A DNA stretch of 64,000 bases from Isoperla grammatica (Eukaryota; Arthropoda; Insecta; Plecoptera; Perlodidae). Numbering within the stretch: the stretch's first letter is position 1; every line of letters starts with the position of its first letter. Position numbers and translations under genes: made by a program. The notes beneath the pieces are model-generated. The model was not told the DNA's origin. It was given only the letters and a program-made list of their open reading frames with translations, and did not search any database. Where the stretch lies: the NCBI GenBank assembly GCA_945910005.1, contig OX246747.1, forward strand, positions 37,675,530 to 37,739,529. The letters run 5' to 3'. Of the stretch, positions 46,501-56,960 are shown one piece after another.

Positions 46501-46635
46501 CAAGGGGGGTGAGAGGGGTGGAGCATTTACTGTGTCGGGGAATGTCATGAGCGTGTTTGTGAAGCTAGAAGTGTTGGGAGGGGGTGAAGAGATACTTGGA
46601 ATGCTCAGTGTAGCCAACTTTGGTTTACGTGCCAT
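43552..46635 (-). CDS. LINE ORF2 protein: APE endonuclease and reverse transcriptase
   Basis: 1027 residues. After a Ser/Pro-rich leader of about 65 residues comes an apurinic-type endonuclease with its key positions present: VHLN (71-74), SESW (100-103, catalytic Glu), YRPP (177-180), GDFN (206-209), WIDLMM (249-254) and SAHD (273-276). Reverse transcriptase follows: PNDYRPISIL (562-571), motif A LLDFSKAFD (634-642), motif B GVPQGSVLGPLLF (692-704) and motif C LYADDLQIY (722-730) with both catalytic Asp. A C-terminal region of about 200 residues with several Cys/His completes it. The protein nicks target DNA and reverse transcribes its own RNA there. All catalytic residues are intact. The start chosen is the first ATG; translation may depend on reinitiation after ORF1. 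Confidence 0.93.
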   Translation of the reverse strand: MARKPKLATLSIPSISSPPPNTSSFTNTLMTFPDTVNAPPLSPPLSPTSHPSAGDILSKRLAGHPRSLQVVHLNASSLMAHCLELQAIVNENKVDVILISESWLKPSLNSSLVKLDGYRLIRNDRTKRRGGGVCAYIRDDVKCKVLSQSPSAYSAKPEYIIFEIKLTNKPVLISVVYRPPKIGFLAEFEAALLNFIPHYEHIIVMGDFNTNLQSVSHTDTKQLKTIFESCNLTVLPLEPTHHTSTSHTWIDLMMTSNRDKVLNHGQLSVPGISAHDLLYLQYSIRAPKHKPKLISRRALKNINTEQFKLDSINLPWNNIVTAPTIDDKVSAFNSLLLALYDKHAPLKVVRVSKPPSPWLTAEIRDLMARRDAAYNRHRTNPTNDNKETYRLLRNKTNQTIRTEKKRHTYSLIDPKTPIKKMWQSLSHMGIGKNKEEEAPLEVPLETINTHFTTLPNNIDPTLKNAHINDILNNSTQSPHDQFHFKHVTPKLALHAIKRIKSNAQGVDLIPIKLVQLMINLSPILIEPITYLFNFSLTHNSYPNIWKQSLVRPLPKKTNASTPNDYRPISILPALSKALEFIVHTQISDFLRANNILDEFQSGFRSNHSTCTVLIKVTDDIRNQMDHRQLTVLTLLDFSKAFDSVDIDILMSKLKSINFSPSTLLWMNSYLRGRQQSVISGGNQSTWLPVTTGVPQGSVLGPLLFSLYINDISKSLTYCHHHLYADDLQIYLHVSPLLINQAIKMINKDLQSLAVWANKNCLHINPDKSQTIILGYHKLLAKLNLPDVDSVSLNGNTIPFQHHVRNLGLLMTQDLTWTEHVKHVCQKTYAALHSLNRLKNFLPTKLKTMLVQSLIIPHFDYCDVVYNDLSEDLSIRLQRAQNSCVRFILGIRKSDHITPGYKKLGWSRLKDRRNLHSVCLVHRLLSTSSPSYLASNFQFLHSNHNFNTRSRSGTQLTFPVHRTSLLGQSFTIHAIRTWNALPTDIRDVYQNHFFAFKSATTSYYLNQINNEDDGSSRDGSIRTNAKLS

Positions 46636-46924
46636 TTTTAAAACGTACGTGTGGCGCTAAATAATGATGACGATCCCAACAGCAATGACAATCCCTCCAA
46701 AACAATGTTTCTACTAATAATGTACTGAATGATAAATTAATGTGTTTGGTAAACTCACCGATTTCAATCTTGTCTTCTTTCTTCATGTTTTTTAAGATCA
46801 CACACATACACACATACACACTAAACAAAGTGACATAATTCCTAAGATAATTATTAAAACTAAAACTGAAAGTATGTGTACACATAATTAAAACGACGGA
46901 TTAGTTCGTGTTTCTGTCCGGGGT

Positions 46925-47740
46925 TTAGGTGGTGAACACCGTGCGTAGTCGTTCAATATCCCGCTCACGAGTGACGTACGCCCTCGTATTGTCTGGACAC
47001 AGGACTATGATACGGCCGTCCTGGGTCCAGACACTGCGGTTACCGGCAATCTCTTTAGCGGTGTTGTAAAGCTTCGCCCGCACCTGTGTAAGAGACTCGG
47101 TGAGCAGTAGACCCTTCTTCGCCAGTCTACGTTTCACCGACCAAACGTGGTCTCTTGCGAGGTAACGGGTGAACTTGATGATGATGGGTCTGGGGCGTCC
47201 CGACGCCACGGCCTGTGCGGCGGTGCGCCTCGGCGGCCCCAGTCGATGGCAGCGGTCGATGTCCTCCTCGTACAGTTTCACGTTGAGGCTCTCATGAGCG
47301 AACTGGAGGACAGCGTCGACGACGTTCTCGTTAGGGCGTTCTGGGATGCCGTGCACAAGAAGGCAGTTCCGCCTGCTGTACTGCTCGGCGGCGTCAATTT
47401 GGTCGGCGTGTTCCTCGGATGTCGCTGTGAGGCGGGCGATGTCGGCTCTCACCGCCTCCAGCTCCTGGGCGACGCCGGCCTTCACCGCCGCGATCTGGCT
47501 GGTCAACAACGCCTGCATGTCGCGGATAGCCTCGGTGGACGGGGCGGCGTCCTGGGGGTGGACACGGGTGACGTCGGTCTCCCTGGCCGCCATTTCACTC
47601 AGCTGCGTTGACAGGTTTTTCTCCAGCGCTTCCAGCCTTGTGTTTACAGAGCTTTCCAGACTGCAGCAGAACGCCGCCACCTCCTTTACGGTCTTGGGGA
47701 AGTTTTCCGTCTTAGGGTTGGTATTGCTCGAGCCGGCCAT
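46925..47740 (-). CDS. LINE ORF1 protein (coiled coil plus nucleic-acid-binding domain)
   Basis: 271 residues. Residues about 25-118 are rich in Leu/Ala/Glu and look like a coiled coil that would trimerise the protein. Residues 119-134 (EQYSRRNCLLVHGIPE) start the RRM-like region common to L1-type ORF1 proteins. A basic segment GRPRPIIIKFTR (181-192) and a C-terminal segment with RAKLYNTAKE and VWTQDGRIIV (about 221-246) follow, typical of this family. The role is RNA binding and chaperoning of the LINE transcript. The ORF is GC-rich, unlike ORF2. It starts at the first ATG, followed by a Gly/Ser-rich leader. Confidence 0.88.
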   Translation of the reverse strand: MAGSSNTNPKTENFPKTVKEVAAFCCSLESSVNTRLEALEKNLSTQLSEMAARETDVTRVHPQDAAPSTEAIRDMQALLTSQIAAVKAGVAQELEAVRADIARLTATSEEHADQIDAAEQYSRRNCLLVHGIPERPNENVVDAVLQFAHESLNVKLYEEDIDRCHRLGPPRRTAAQAVASGRPRPIIIKFTRYLARDHVWSVKRRLAKKGLLLTESLTQVRAKLYNTAKEIAGNRSVWTQDGRIIVLCPDNTRAYVTRERDIERLRTVFTT

Positions 47741-48457
47741 CGTGCGAGATACAGAATGATGCGATGACTTAAATGGAATTTAGAAAATTGCGGTAATAAG
47801 CTAGAAGTTGATATTAGACTGAGGAAAAAAACACGGTGTTGAAAGAGAAGAAGTTTACGGCTCGAATGAAGTTGATTTGTAGAATATTGAATTTGAATAT
47901 ACGCCGATAAATGTTGAAACCCCGGAGACACGAAAAACTAGCCGTCAACACTTGTCGCCACGCTGTCCTTCAATCACTAACTAGCCACAACTCATGCCGA
48001 TCTCAGACCTTCTTTCAAATACAAAAAGTAAAATCTTTCCTATAAAGTAATGCATTCTAACACCTGGATGAATTCTTTTTTCCACTGCCCAACCCATTGA
48101 ATAAAATGATGTTACTTTCTATAAACGTTAATTATTAGCTGTTTAAAATACCTATTATATCATATAAATTTCTTTGTTTTGTTGTGTACCATTAGTTTTA
48201 AGATATCTTTTATATTGACGATGTCCATACATGTATTATGTATATGTCTACGGATGAAATAAATTGAAATTAAAATTGAAGAGATCCTTATCTAATGTCG
48301 CTAATTTAACGAAAATCAACAGATTTCTCACACACTAATAACAACAGTCTTCCGTTAAGTAGAATGGACAAGCCTAATTAGTCGTTAGTCACGCCTGGTT
48401 TGTTAGAAACATCCATAGGTATCAAACATGGTTGTAAGTTACCTCATTAAATGGACC

Positions 48458-48610
48458 TGCAGAGTGATTCTGTATAGGCAACGATAAATTTATCAGCGTT
48501 TTCAGTCATTACTGAAGGCGAATGCAAGGCAGTGATTGGCTCGTCGCCTTCTTCTAACAACTGAAACCGGTGATCAGTACGTATCGTCGCCCATACAGAA
48601 TCACCTTGCT
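48458..48610. mobile_element. Palindromic MITE (GTGATTCTG-ATGGGCGA)
   Basis: GCAGAGTGATTCTGTATAGG at the left, CCCATACAGAATCACCTTGC at the right; same centre as 27201. Confidence 0.75.
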
Positions 48611-48999
48611 GTTTTACGTAAATAATAGGATAGATAGTAGTATAAAATAAAATCGGTACTATTGGACACGGCTATGACGTAAGCATGCGACTACTTACGT
48701 TGAGGTTACTTTAGTCCACTCCACTCATCCTCCCATCAAGAGAAGAACAAGCAACTATTCAAAAAATCCCGCGGAGAATTCCGCTAAAATACACCGCGTG
48801 AAGCGACCGTCCCCTTCTTAGAATCTTACATCCGTGACGACACATTTATGACGGCGCATTTCTTGTTACTTCCAGAAGACTTTAATACCCGCACGTCTCC
48901 CAAGATAATAATAATATGAGCGCGTCACAAATACTGCAGAACCAATCAACGGTGAGAACACACAGATTCGAGATAATCGTCTCGAATATAGATAAGATA

Positions 49000-49200
49000 G
49001 GTAAATGTCTTTATTTTCAGGCGTGATTAAGGCCAGTTGGGTCTTCTCTTACATCCAACCTAACTATTACTAAGTAGAAATACAAAATTAATTAATTAAT
49101 TAAGTAGAAATTGATACAAATTGATTACAAACAAATATGTCAATCTTAAAACTTTCAACTTATACACTAACAAAAATCTACGTCTCATTTATCTATCCCA
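49000..49200 (-). mobile_element. 5'-truncated LINE copy, 3' end only
   Basis: On the minus strand it reads ...GGTTGGATGTAAGAGAAGACCCAACTGGCC..., then TTAATCACGCCTGAAAATAAAGAC, parallel to the 3' end of the LINE at 43136. Its upstream part is AT-rich and unalignable by eye. Confidence 0.6.
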
Positions 49201-49651
49201 TTCACTCTATTAATTTTCCATTGACATTATTAAGGGAAGTATGGTCACATTACAACTATTAACAAATACATTCTGCCATAATTGGTATTTAACTGATAGA
49301 CGGAAGCTCGAACGAAAAGGAGCACCCCTCGACCTCGACTATTTTCGGTTTAATTAACAAGTGAATGACGACCCCCCCCCCCCCCCCCCCTCCACCCCCC
49401 GACGTCACGAGTGGAACACCCGACACTCAATTAACCCGGCGTTAATCGCGTGCAAATTGTGACGTCACATTCTAGACGGGCGAGGGGGGGGGGGAGGAGG
49501 GGGTGAAGGGGGGGGTGAGGTACTTCATTAACATTTATTGTCAACGAGTCGTCGAGGTGGTTGGGTCGTCATCTCGGTCGGGGGTGCGCTGTGCGCATGC
49601 GTCAACCAAGTGTGGTGACATTTACTAGAAGTGAACACTATCCTTTCAATA

Positions 49652-49895
49652 CAAAGTCTACTGGATTTACTCCTAGCGGAGTAATTGCGAAGCGCAAAGT
49701 AAGGTCATTGAATGAGATCCAAAATCACCATTTTGGATCCAACTACAAAAATCCCATTATTATTTAAATAATCTTCACCAATAATGTGAACTTACGCGTA
49801 AAGTATTTCCTTTGAAAATATATATAGAATGTGAAGACAAAATCTCATTACAGACTGTTACGCCGCGTACGCTACTAGAGATCTAGTGGACCTTG
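49652..49895. mobile_element. 244-bp relative of the 42310 element, also with 9-bp duplication
   Basis: Termini CAAAGTCTACTGGAT...ATCTAGTGGACCTTG; CTTTCAATA is duplicated at 49643-49651 and 49896-49904. It shares GGATTTACTCCTAGCGGAGT with the 42310 copy (there inverted). Confidence 0.8.
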
Positions 49896-49900
49896 CTTTC

Positions 49901-50275
49901 AATAGACCATTTCAAAAACTATCTAGAACCCTTTGTATGGTTATCATTACAATCCTCTAAATCTTTATGAGCGACTACTATGTACTAACTATGTACTAGC
50001 TTACACTATGTACTAGCTTCACTTACACTGACTATTATGTATTATGTCTATTATATTGCACTTGTGGGGCTTGCCCCGTTGTCAATAAAGACCAAATAAA
50101 TAAAAATATACAATCAAGGTTAGTAGATGATGATCTTGAATGAATGCATCAATGAACTTTAATACAACATTTGGAACTGATTTTTAATTGTTGTGTATTG
50201 TTGTTCTTGAAGATTTAGAAGACCGTGATGATACTCATACAAAGAGTCCTAGATAGTTTTTGAAATGGTCTATTC
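49901..50275. mobile_element. Inverted-repeat element (AATAGACCATTTCAAAAAC)
   Basis: AATAGACCATTTCAAAAACT at the left and its complement at the right, with ATCTAGAACCCTTTGTATG also paired. The middle contains an apparent retroposed piece (CTATGTACTAGCTT repeats, GGGGCTTGCCCC hairpin, AATAAA) at about 49970-50110. Confidence 0.75.
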
Positions 50276-50454
50276 TCCTGCCTGGCGGACGAGTTTTGGT
50301 AAACTTTTATCAAAGATCGGTAAAACAGGTTAGTCTTAGACTGTTTTACCGATCTTGTCCACGATCTACCATAATGGTATGGTATACCGTATGACAGGGA
50401 TGTACCTACCTACCCAAACACCTTTCAGTCACTTGACGTATTTAATAGGCGATT

Positions 50455-50615
50455 TTAAGAATTGGTTTAGAGGACCGTGATTATTACTTCTATCAAACGG
50501 TCTTTGTTAGATCAATGCTCAACAATAACAACTAGTTTTCATATGTTATGTTAAGGTGCATTTTTCCTTGTTGTGCATTGTTGTCATTGAAGATCTACAG
50601 GGACGTGATTAGTTC
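50455..50615. mobile_element. Fragment related to the 2882/49901 elements
   Basis: AGAGGACCGTGATTA at one end and GAAGATCTACAGGGACGTGA at the other, with AATGCTCAACAATAACAACT in common with 52807. Confidence 0.5.
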
Positions 50616-51398
50616 TTGCTTTTTGGATTCTTCTGCTGATTTTTAATTTTAAACACACGGCATCAATTAAAATTAAATTGTGCTTAAGCATGTCTCCAAT
50701 AACAATTACTATGAACAATTTATTATAGAAAGATAAGATTTGGTGCAATCAACCAAAGTTTAATTTTAACTGAAGTTTACATTCAACATATGCCAGCAAT
50801 ATATTTCTCGTATATAAAAGTTCCTAACAGGTCCTTCGTTCCTCCTAATGATCAAGACACCTATGCACACTAGGGCTGTGAGCTACGCAGGCGGTGGGGA
50901 TCCTTGGATCAATGCCAGAAGACCCCGGTGCAGGGCTAACGGCTTTGGGGGGGGGGGGGGGGGGGGGGGGGCGTTAAAAACCCGGGGGTTCCTAGCAAGC
51001 AGGCAGGTATCGGCCGCACAGACCCACTTTAAAGAATCACCCCGGCCCGGCGACCTTGGAGTTTATGAGATTCACACGATAATTCTACATACGTATATAT
51101 TACTAATATCCTTGATATTTTCTTACTTTGATCATGGACTTACAACTATCTGGATGTGCAACATGGTTCGAGTACGCGTCTGCGATTCTCATTTCCGGTT
51201 TTGCATATTGTCGGGCATTTTAGCCCCTATCGCTAAGCAATTACACATCAACAGTCACAACAACAATGTGAACAATGTTAAAATCCGAAACTTAAGGGCT
51301 AAAATGGCTGCCCACTGCCTTCTTTCGTGGCTATTTAATCGGTACGTTGATTTATTAGCTGATTTAGGTCCAGTAACGAAGTTACTATTATAAGTCCA

Positions 51399-51580
51399 TG
51401 GTTTGACACTCCCGTGCTACTCCCCTTCATCGCAACGTGCCCCTCCCCCCCCTTTACCCCTCCCCCCCGTGACAACCCGACTATCACATCATATTATATT
51501 ATTTATAATCAGTCATATTTGTTATTCTGGGCGGTGACCACATGACTTGGGGGTTGAGCTTCAAACTATGTCAAACTAAA
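51399..51580. repeat. Dispersed repeat ending GTTTGACATAGTTTGAA
   Basis: From GGTTTGACACTCCCGTGC to TTCAAACTATGTCAAAC; contains ATCATATTATATTATTTATA, also found inverted at 59319-59493. Confidence 0.6.
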
Positions 51581-51810
51581 ATTATTTGCACTCTACTTTT
51601 ATACTTGCATTGTAATAGTACATAACATGCGCAACAGATGACGTATTGTTTAGATGCAATTCTTGTTTTAATTAGTTGAAACAATAACTAATCTTTACAA
51701 AAAATAGCAAAGGAATGTTTATACGCTGTAGAACGATATAGGACATTGACAAATTTATGTATAAAATTAAGTATTAAAATAAACTTGAGTATAATAAACA
51801 AAAAGGTTGG

Positions 51811-51940
51811 GGCCGGTCTTACAATCTCCTAATAAAAAAGTTATTTGTAGCAATTAAGCTATTTGGAGGATTTAAAGAGTTTTGATTGGTGGTTGCCATG
51901 GAGACAACAAACTATTCGCCGATTGTAAGACTGGACCTTA
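51811..51940 (+). mobile_element. GGTCTTACAATCTCC MITE, internally deleted
   Basis: Both termini are present, but about 20 bp before the right terminus (the GAATAAGTAGTTATTGGGAC region) is missing. Confidence 0.8.
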
Positions 51941-52432
51941 CATCGAGATGGATCAGCCCACGTGGTCAAATCAACTCGGAACGTAAATGAAACGAGACGA
52001 GCGTACGTCTCGCATGTGTAATCATTCGAAGCACACAGCAAGCAAAGCGGTCATTACGGACCAGGTCAAAGAGAGACCAAACCAACAAAGTATTCATCTT
52101 CTTTCTCCAGTTGCATCTCTTCGCTCTACTAAAGTCTCTGGACATAAGTCTCAGCTTTGCCGTTGAATCGGAAACCGGTGTACGTCTGTACCAGAGCGAT
52201 ATAACTATACGTGGCTGTGAATGCAGATAGGGGTGTGTTCGAAAATGCAAACTAGTGTATTCAGTGGGAATGTCATATCCATATATCTCTTGTTCTTGTT
52301 ATTAGAGAGTTGTCGCGCACTAAACTATGGAATTAGGTCAATATACAAAGTAAGGTGTCAGCAAATGCGATGATGCAGAAGAGGGTAAACATAGACACAT
52401 TATCGCTCAATACTATATTAGCAAGTTAGAGA

Positions 52433-52760
52433 GATAGGGAGCTTGCAATAACGTCATTTCCGGTATCGCACGGTAACCATACTGAGGTACTCTGTAAACA
52501 TTTGTTTACCTTCTTCCGACACTTCATTGTTGCAATATTGCAGATGTCCTTTGACTGACACATCAACTGTTTTCAAACAAAGGTTCCGTATTATGACTGG
52601 AAACAAAATAAGAACGCGTAAACTCTGTTTGAAGACAATTACTTTGCATGTGTTATCATTTTCTTGAGTTTTTACCTGCACACATCAATCTATACGGCTT
52701 AATACTGTGATATTTCCTGGATAACCTATGTGTCTTCTTTTGACAGAACAAAATAAACAA
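52433..52760 (+). mobile_element. AGCTTGCAATAACGTCA MITE, right end lost
   Basis: The left two thirds match 35903-36220; the match ends near TTTTGACAGAACAAA. Confidence 0.75.
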
Positions 52761-52806
52761 ATTCGCATACTACATTCAAATTATTACACATTACAATGGA
52801 CGATTT

Positions 52807-52979
52807 TCAGAATCGATCTAGAAGGCCGTGATAAATTCTATCTAAGGGTCCTTGATAGATCAATGACAACAATGCTCAACAATAACAACTAGTTTTCAAA
52901 TGTTGTGTTAAGGTGTATTTTTCACTGTTATGCATTGTCGTCATTGAAGATCTAGAGGACCGTGATTACTTCTATCTAA
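52807..52979. mobile_element. Fragment related to the 2882/49901 elements
   Basis: TTTCAGAATCGATCTAGAAG at the left; GAAGATCTAGAGGACCGTGA at the right. The right side is cut by the Harbinger-like element at 52980. Confidence 0.55.
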
Positions 52980-53250
52980 AGTTGCGTTTACTGTTCGGCG
53001 TTTGGAGCGACGCGGTAGACGCGGCAGGCGCGGCAACCAATCAAGTAGCTAGTTTGCAGCGGCAGACGCGACGGCGCAAAACGAGCGACTGACTTGAGCG
53101 AAGTCCAACATTTGTCGTGCGCCGCGTGCGGTAGGCTTGATTAAGTCACAGTTCATCACAGTTTTGTTGACAGCTGTGAAGAGACGGCGCTTTATAAATT
53201 TTCTAATTCACTGTTTTGTTTTCAATTAAAACCAACCATATCTAACAGCT

Positions 53251-53386
53251 ATGGATAAGTCATGTGAAGTGATGTTTATTGAAAACGTGGAGAAGAGCAG
53301 TGTTCTGTGGTATCCAGGCCACCTGCATGGGCCTAGGGCAGCTAGGCCATTGGGTTTGAAGTTTGAACCCATTGGCTAAGCCTAGG
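53251..53386 (+). pseudogene. MADF N-terminal remnant in the 52980 element
   Basis: The ORF begins MDKSCEVMFIENVEKSSVLW, matching the first helix and LW signature of MADF domains, then runs into unrelated repeat sequence (YPGHLHGPRAAR) and stops. The rest of the domain appears deleted. Confidence 0.5.
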
Positions 53387-53398
53387 CCTAGACATTAA

Positions 53399-53480
53399 CC
53401 ACTCTTGTCGTTCGACTGCGACAGTGACAACAATGTTATAAGATAGGCTGTCACGGTCGCAATCGAACGACAAGAGTTAG
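53399..53480. repeat. Hairpin nested in the 52980 element
   Basis: ACTCTTGTCGTTCGACTGCG is repeated inverted as TCGAACGACAAGAGT, with CTGTCAC/GTGACAA also paired; arms of about 30 bp, bordered by GGCCTAG motifs. Confidence 0.6.
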
Positions 53481-53795
53481 GCCTAGCCCCCGATCTCAAG
53501 GCATAGGCCTATGCCTAGGCTTACCTATGGGCCTAGCCCATACCGCAATGTTAAGTGCTTATACCTACGTGTTTTAGTTTAGGTGTAATGCCTATAGCCT
53601 AGGCTAGGTGTAGGTAGGCCCGCCTACCTCTGAACTATATAGCCTATACATTCCAAAATCGCGCGGGAAACGCGGATTAGCAGCGCCAAACCACGCTCAA
53701 CAGTAAACGGTTCGGCGCTTGCAACGCGCCTGCCGCGTCTACCGCGTCGCTCCAAACGCCGAACAGTAAACGCAGCTTAATCTTATGCCGCGTTT

Positions 53796-53934
53796 ACAGC
53801 TACGCGTTGCGAGCGAAGCGAGGGCGCGAGCTCCAATCAGCGGCCGAGTTTCACGCAAAGAAGTTAATAGTTTCACGCAAACTCGGCCACTGATTGGAGC
53901 TCGCGCCTCCGCTTCGCTCGCAACGCGTAGCTGT
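53796..53934. repeat. Near-perfect 139-bp palindrome (foldback MITE)
   Basis: ACAGCTACGCGTTGCGAGCG at the left is matched inverted at the right (CGCTCGCAACGCGTAGCTGT). The arms continue through GCGAGCTCCAATCAG and GGCCGAGTTTCACGC, about 62 bp each. It lies 18 bp from the right end of the 52980 element. Confidence 0.85.
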
Positions 53935-55599
53935 TAATCGACTATTATACTTCTACTTCTATCTACTTCTATCCCCAGATCAATTTTGTAAATAGTCTAT
54001 TATAAGTTTCCAAACAATGCATCGAATGTAAACGGAATCAGTTTCATCAAATTAATATCCACCTCGAGACAGTCGTCGTTATTAATTTAGTTTTCCCTCG
54101 TAGATACGTGATTTTTCCGTGACATTGAAAAACTGTCACGTTTCCCGGTCGGATGTCTCTTCGCAAACATCACCTTGAAAACGAATTCGCGTTAACGAGG
54201 AAAACCTGACTCAGCGTTTTACCTCTTTGCTGCACAAACGACTTTGTGAACAGTTGGGATTTGACGTGGCCGCACAAAGAAAGCTTTGATCATTGTTTGT
54301 AGGACAATTCAGGTGCCTTCATTACTGGGTAGGAGATTATTACAAAGAGTATTCTAGCCTTCATTAACAGTTACATCTTAAACCTCCGGATACATTGATA
54401 TGAAGGTTAAAACATCACTAACGGTCTTCTAGCCCTTAAATAAAATAAAATAAACAAATAAATGTATTTACTCAGTAACAAGACAGATAAAGAGTGAAGG
54501 AAAAATTCAGCAAGTTACGACAAGTCAAAAGTTACTCCAACTAGAGCCAGAGGTAAAATAGACTGAACATAGCTCTCCATATCGTACGAGACACCTTAAA
54601 GATCAAACTGATTGAGTTTAAGAAAAATATATTAGAAGATTGACCTAAATAAAGAAGGCATATTGAAAAAAAAATCAGATGGGAAAAATACGTGATCAAT
54701 GAATAAAATTATTTCTTTTCAAGTGCTTTGCCTGAAGCAATCAAAGAAGTCTACGAGTAACCCGATATCATTATTATCCGCGAGCTCTGAGATTTCTAGA
54801 GCGAAGTTATTTGCCTGGAAATCAGCACCGCATCTTCTCAAGCCGCGTGGATTAAAAATCGCGTTCGGAAGCTTTCATTAAAACCTTCCCATTATATGGT
54901 TTAGTAATTTGAATCCAGAATCCATTTCCTTCTCCGGTATTCCAACATTAAATCGCTCCACCTTCACCTCGGCACTCTCGTGAAAATAATATCGCAACTA
55001 TTAAATTACTCCCGGTTATACTTACAAGAGCCAAGGGTGAAAATAATAGACACATCTAAACTTGTTACTTTGACTTCCACTGTTTTCTACAAGCATCAAG
55101 AATAAGAACACAAAATTGGGTAGTTTTCCTTCATGTGATTATATTCTCACTTAAATTGTTATTTAAAAATAAATAAAAACACGCAGAGTATATATATTGG
55201 TCCGGAATGTTTTTTTTAACTTTGGTCTATGACTTAAAATGTATTTGAATGTAAATGGTGACTTATAGCCACCATAGGAACAAAGCACAAAAAAATTGTA
55301 CAGTTTAACCCCCCCCCAGGAAAATCAGTTTTTGTAACTGAGTAGTCTAGGTATAGACCATAAACACAAATTATTAATCCATTACAATGCATATTTTCCT
55401 CGATATGGACTTTAATCTGCAACATTGGTCTTTCTCTACCATTTCCATTTCCGTTTGCACTTTAATAATCATCAAATTCAGTAATCACCGGAAATTCATT
55501 CCACAATTCAAATCAGTATCAAATATTGACCTCAACCACATTCAATTATTGACAATGCATGGTTGCCAAGTATCCCATGCCCCTTTTGCCCCCCCCCCC
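53935..55599. other. Unassigned DNA
   Basis: AT-rich, no recognisable gene or repeat; it ends at a long poly-C run (about 55590). Confidence 0.4.
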
Positions 55600-55765
55600 C
55601 CCCCCCCCCCCCCAGCACGTGATTAGCTACAATGTCGCTCAGAAGGGGCTGCAGCCCACATACATGGTTGCCAAGCCTCCCATCACGTTACTTGTGCCCC
55701 TCTTACCCGCAGCCCACATCACGTGATTAGCTACAATGTCTCTCAAAAGGGGCCTCAGCCCACAT
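55600..55765 (+). repeat. Partial tandem duplication near poly-C
   Basis: CACGTGATTAGCTACAATGT is repeated at about 55615 and 55721, with GGTTGCCAAG(C/T) repeats before it. Confidence 0.7.
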
Positions 55766-56308
55766 CGCTAATCCAAAGCGAAGCTTGTATAAAATAATCC
55801 CACGCAGAGTTATAATTGAATTGTGAAGCGAAAGTCTTCGCCAATTTTAACCGACAAGTTTTGGCAACTGGGTAATTCGTTTTGTCTACTGGGGCTGCGG
55901 ACCCCGGCGTTGTGCGTGCACGAAGATGCTACATTATCGTGTCTTACTTCCTTGGGGAGTTGCGTTCAACTTTCGACGGTGGTTGAAAATACTTCTCGAA
56001 GAGTTATCGGTAAATATAGGAATTTGCCCGGAGTAAATTAGCTAAGTAAACTAGGAAAACGCTCTGTGTGACGCGTTGATAAGCGAGAATACCTGCGACC
56101 ACCAACATTCTGACAAAAAGTTTTCAAAGTAACCGCCATTTTAATAAAAGGATGTGTATTTTTTTTAAACAACAATTAACAACTTAAAACGTAAATTTAC
56201 AACTGTACTTTAATTACAGACAGCGATATAAATGCAGTTTCTAGTTGAAATTCAAATATTCGTGAAGGGGCAATAATTGACTATAATACAACTATCTCAC
56301 ACGACTAA

Positions 56309-56457
56309 TTCCCGGCATTACAATCTTCTAACAACTGCGTATTTGACGAATAACTTGTTTTCACCATGGCAACCACCAATCAAATGCTTTGAAATCTTCC
56401 AAATAGCTTAAATCCTACTATTAACTTTCTTATTTGAAGATTGTAAGACCGGCACTA
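56309..56457 (-). mobile_element. GGTCTTACAATCTCC MITE, inverted copy
   Basis: Right terminus GATTGTAAGACCGGCACT; the core CCATGGCAACCACCAATCAA is the complement of the other copies. Confidence 0.75.
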
Positions 56458-56642
56458 AGTATATTTGTTTATACAAAACTAATGGCGTTCAATGAAACAA
56501 CAGCTACCCTTGTAGGCCTATGCGTTCTCAATTTCAAGTTAATCGGCCACTCAGCTATTGCGAGATGTAAATACAACAAAAAAACGAATGCCGTAAACGT
56601 AGAAATGGTTAATCATAGCCTCCCACCCTATATCTTCCTTGT

Positions 56643-56960
56643 GTATAGGCTAATAGCAACACCAAAAGACAACAATGAAACAAATAAATTGAATCGATGG
56701 ACAAACAACAAGCTGTCAAAAAATAATTTCGTCTGATTTTGGAAAACCAAACCAAAAACAAACAAATACACATACAAAACTTTCACTTAGTAGTTGTCTA
56801 TCATTAAAAGTTTTAAATGGCAAGCAGTTACTATTGCAACACTTGTTTTCATTTCTATGGTTGCAATTTTATTATTTTGACAGCTGATGGTTTGTCTATC
56901 AGTTATTCATTTGTTCCATTGTTATAGTCCGGATGTGACGTCAGTTGCGGGTTCCCTATA
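56643..56960. mobile_element. Foldback MITE, inverted copy
   Basis: TATAGGCTAATAGCAACACC at the left and GACGTCAGTTGCGGGTTCCC at the right; the interior is reversed relative to 13989. Confidence 0.8.

Larger units (their letters stand above)
43136..47960 (-). mobile_element. Apparently full-length two-ORF LINE (Jockey/CR1-like group)
   Basis: Reading on the minus strand: a 5' leader of about 220 bases, ORF1, a 289-base spacer, ORF2, a 3' UTR of about 415 bases and a tail of AATC repeats abutting a TC/GA microsatellite at 43135. Neither ORF has a stop or frameshift. The 3' end contains CACTGGCCTTAATCCCGCC and an AATAAA. The exact 5' boundary is uncertain because I could not identify a target-site duplication. 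Family placement rests on the architecture (APE-type endonuclease plus RT, no RNase H seen) and on motif style. Confidence 0.88.
52980..53777 (+). mobile_element. PIF/Harbinger-like element (798 bp) with TAA duplication
   Basis: Terminal repeats AG(T/C)TGCGTTTACTGTTCGG continue for about 50 bp (GTTTGGAGCGACGCGG, then TAGACGCGGC). A TAA lies on each side (52977-52979 and 53778-53780). Inside is the beginning of a MADF-like ORF and a nested hairpin. The termini resemble those of the 24169 element in their AGCNGCG start. Confidence 0.75.

Noticed and set aside
47147..47759. Two plus-strand ORFs of 137-154 codons
   Set aside because: Antisense shadows of the GC-rich LINE ORF1.
50848..51393. 181-codon plus-strand ORF
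   Set aside because: Runs through a poly-G tract and AT-rich DNA with no recognisable domain; likely chance.
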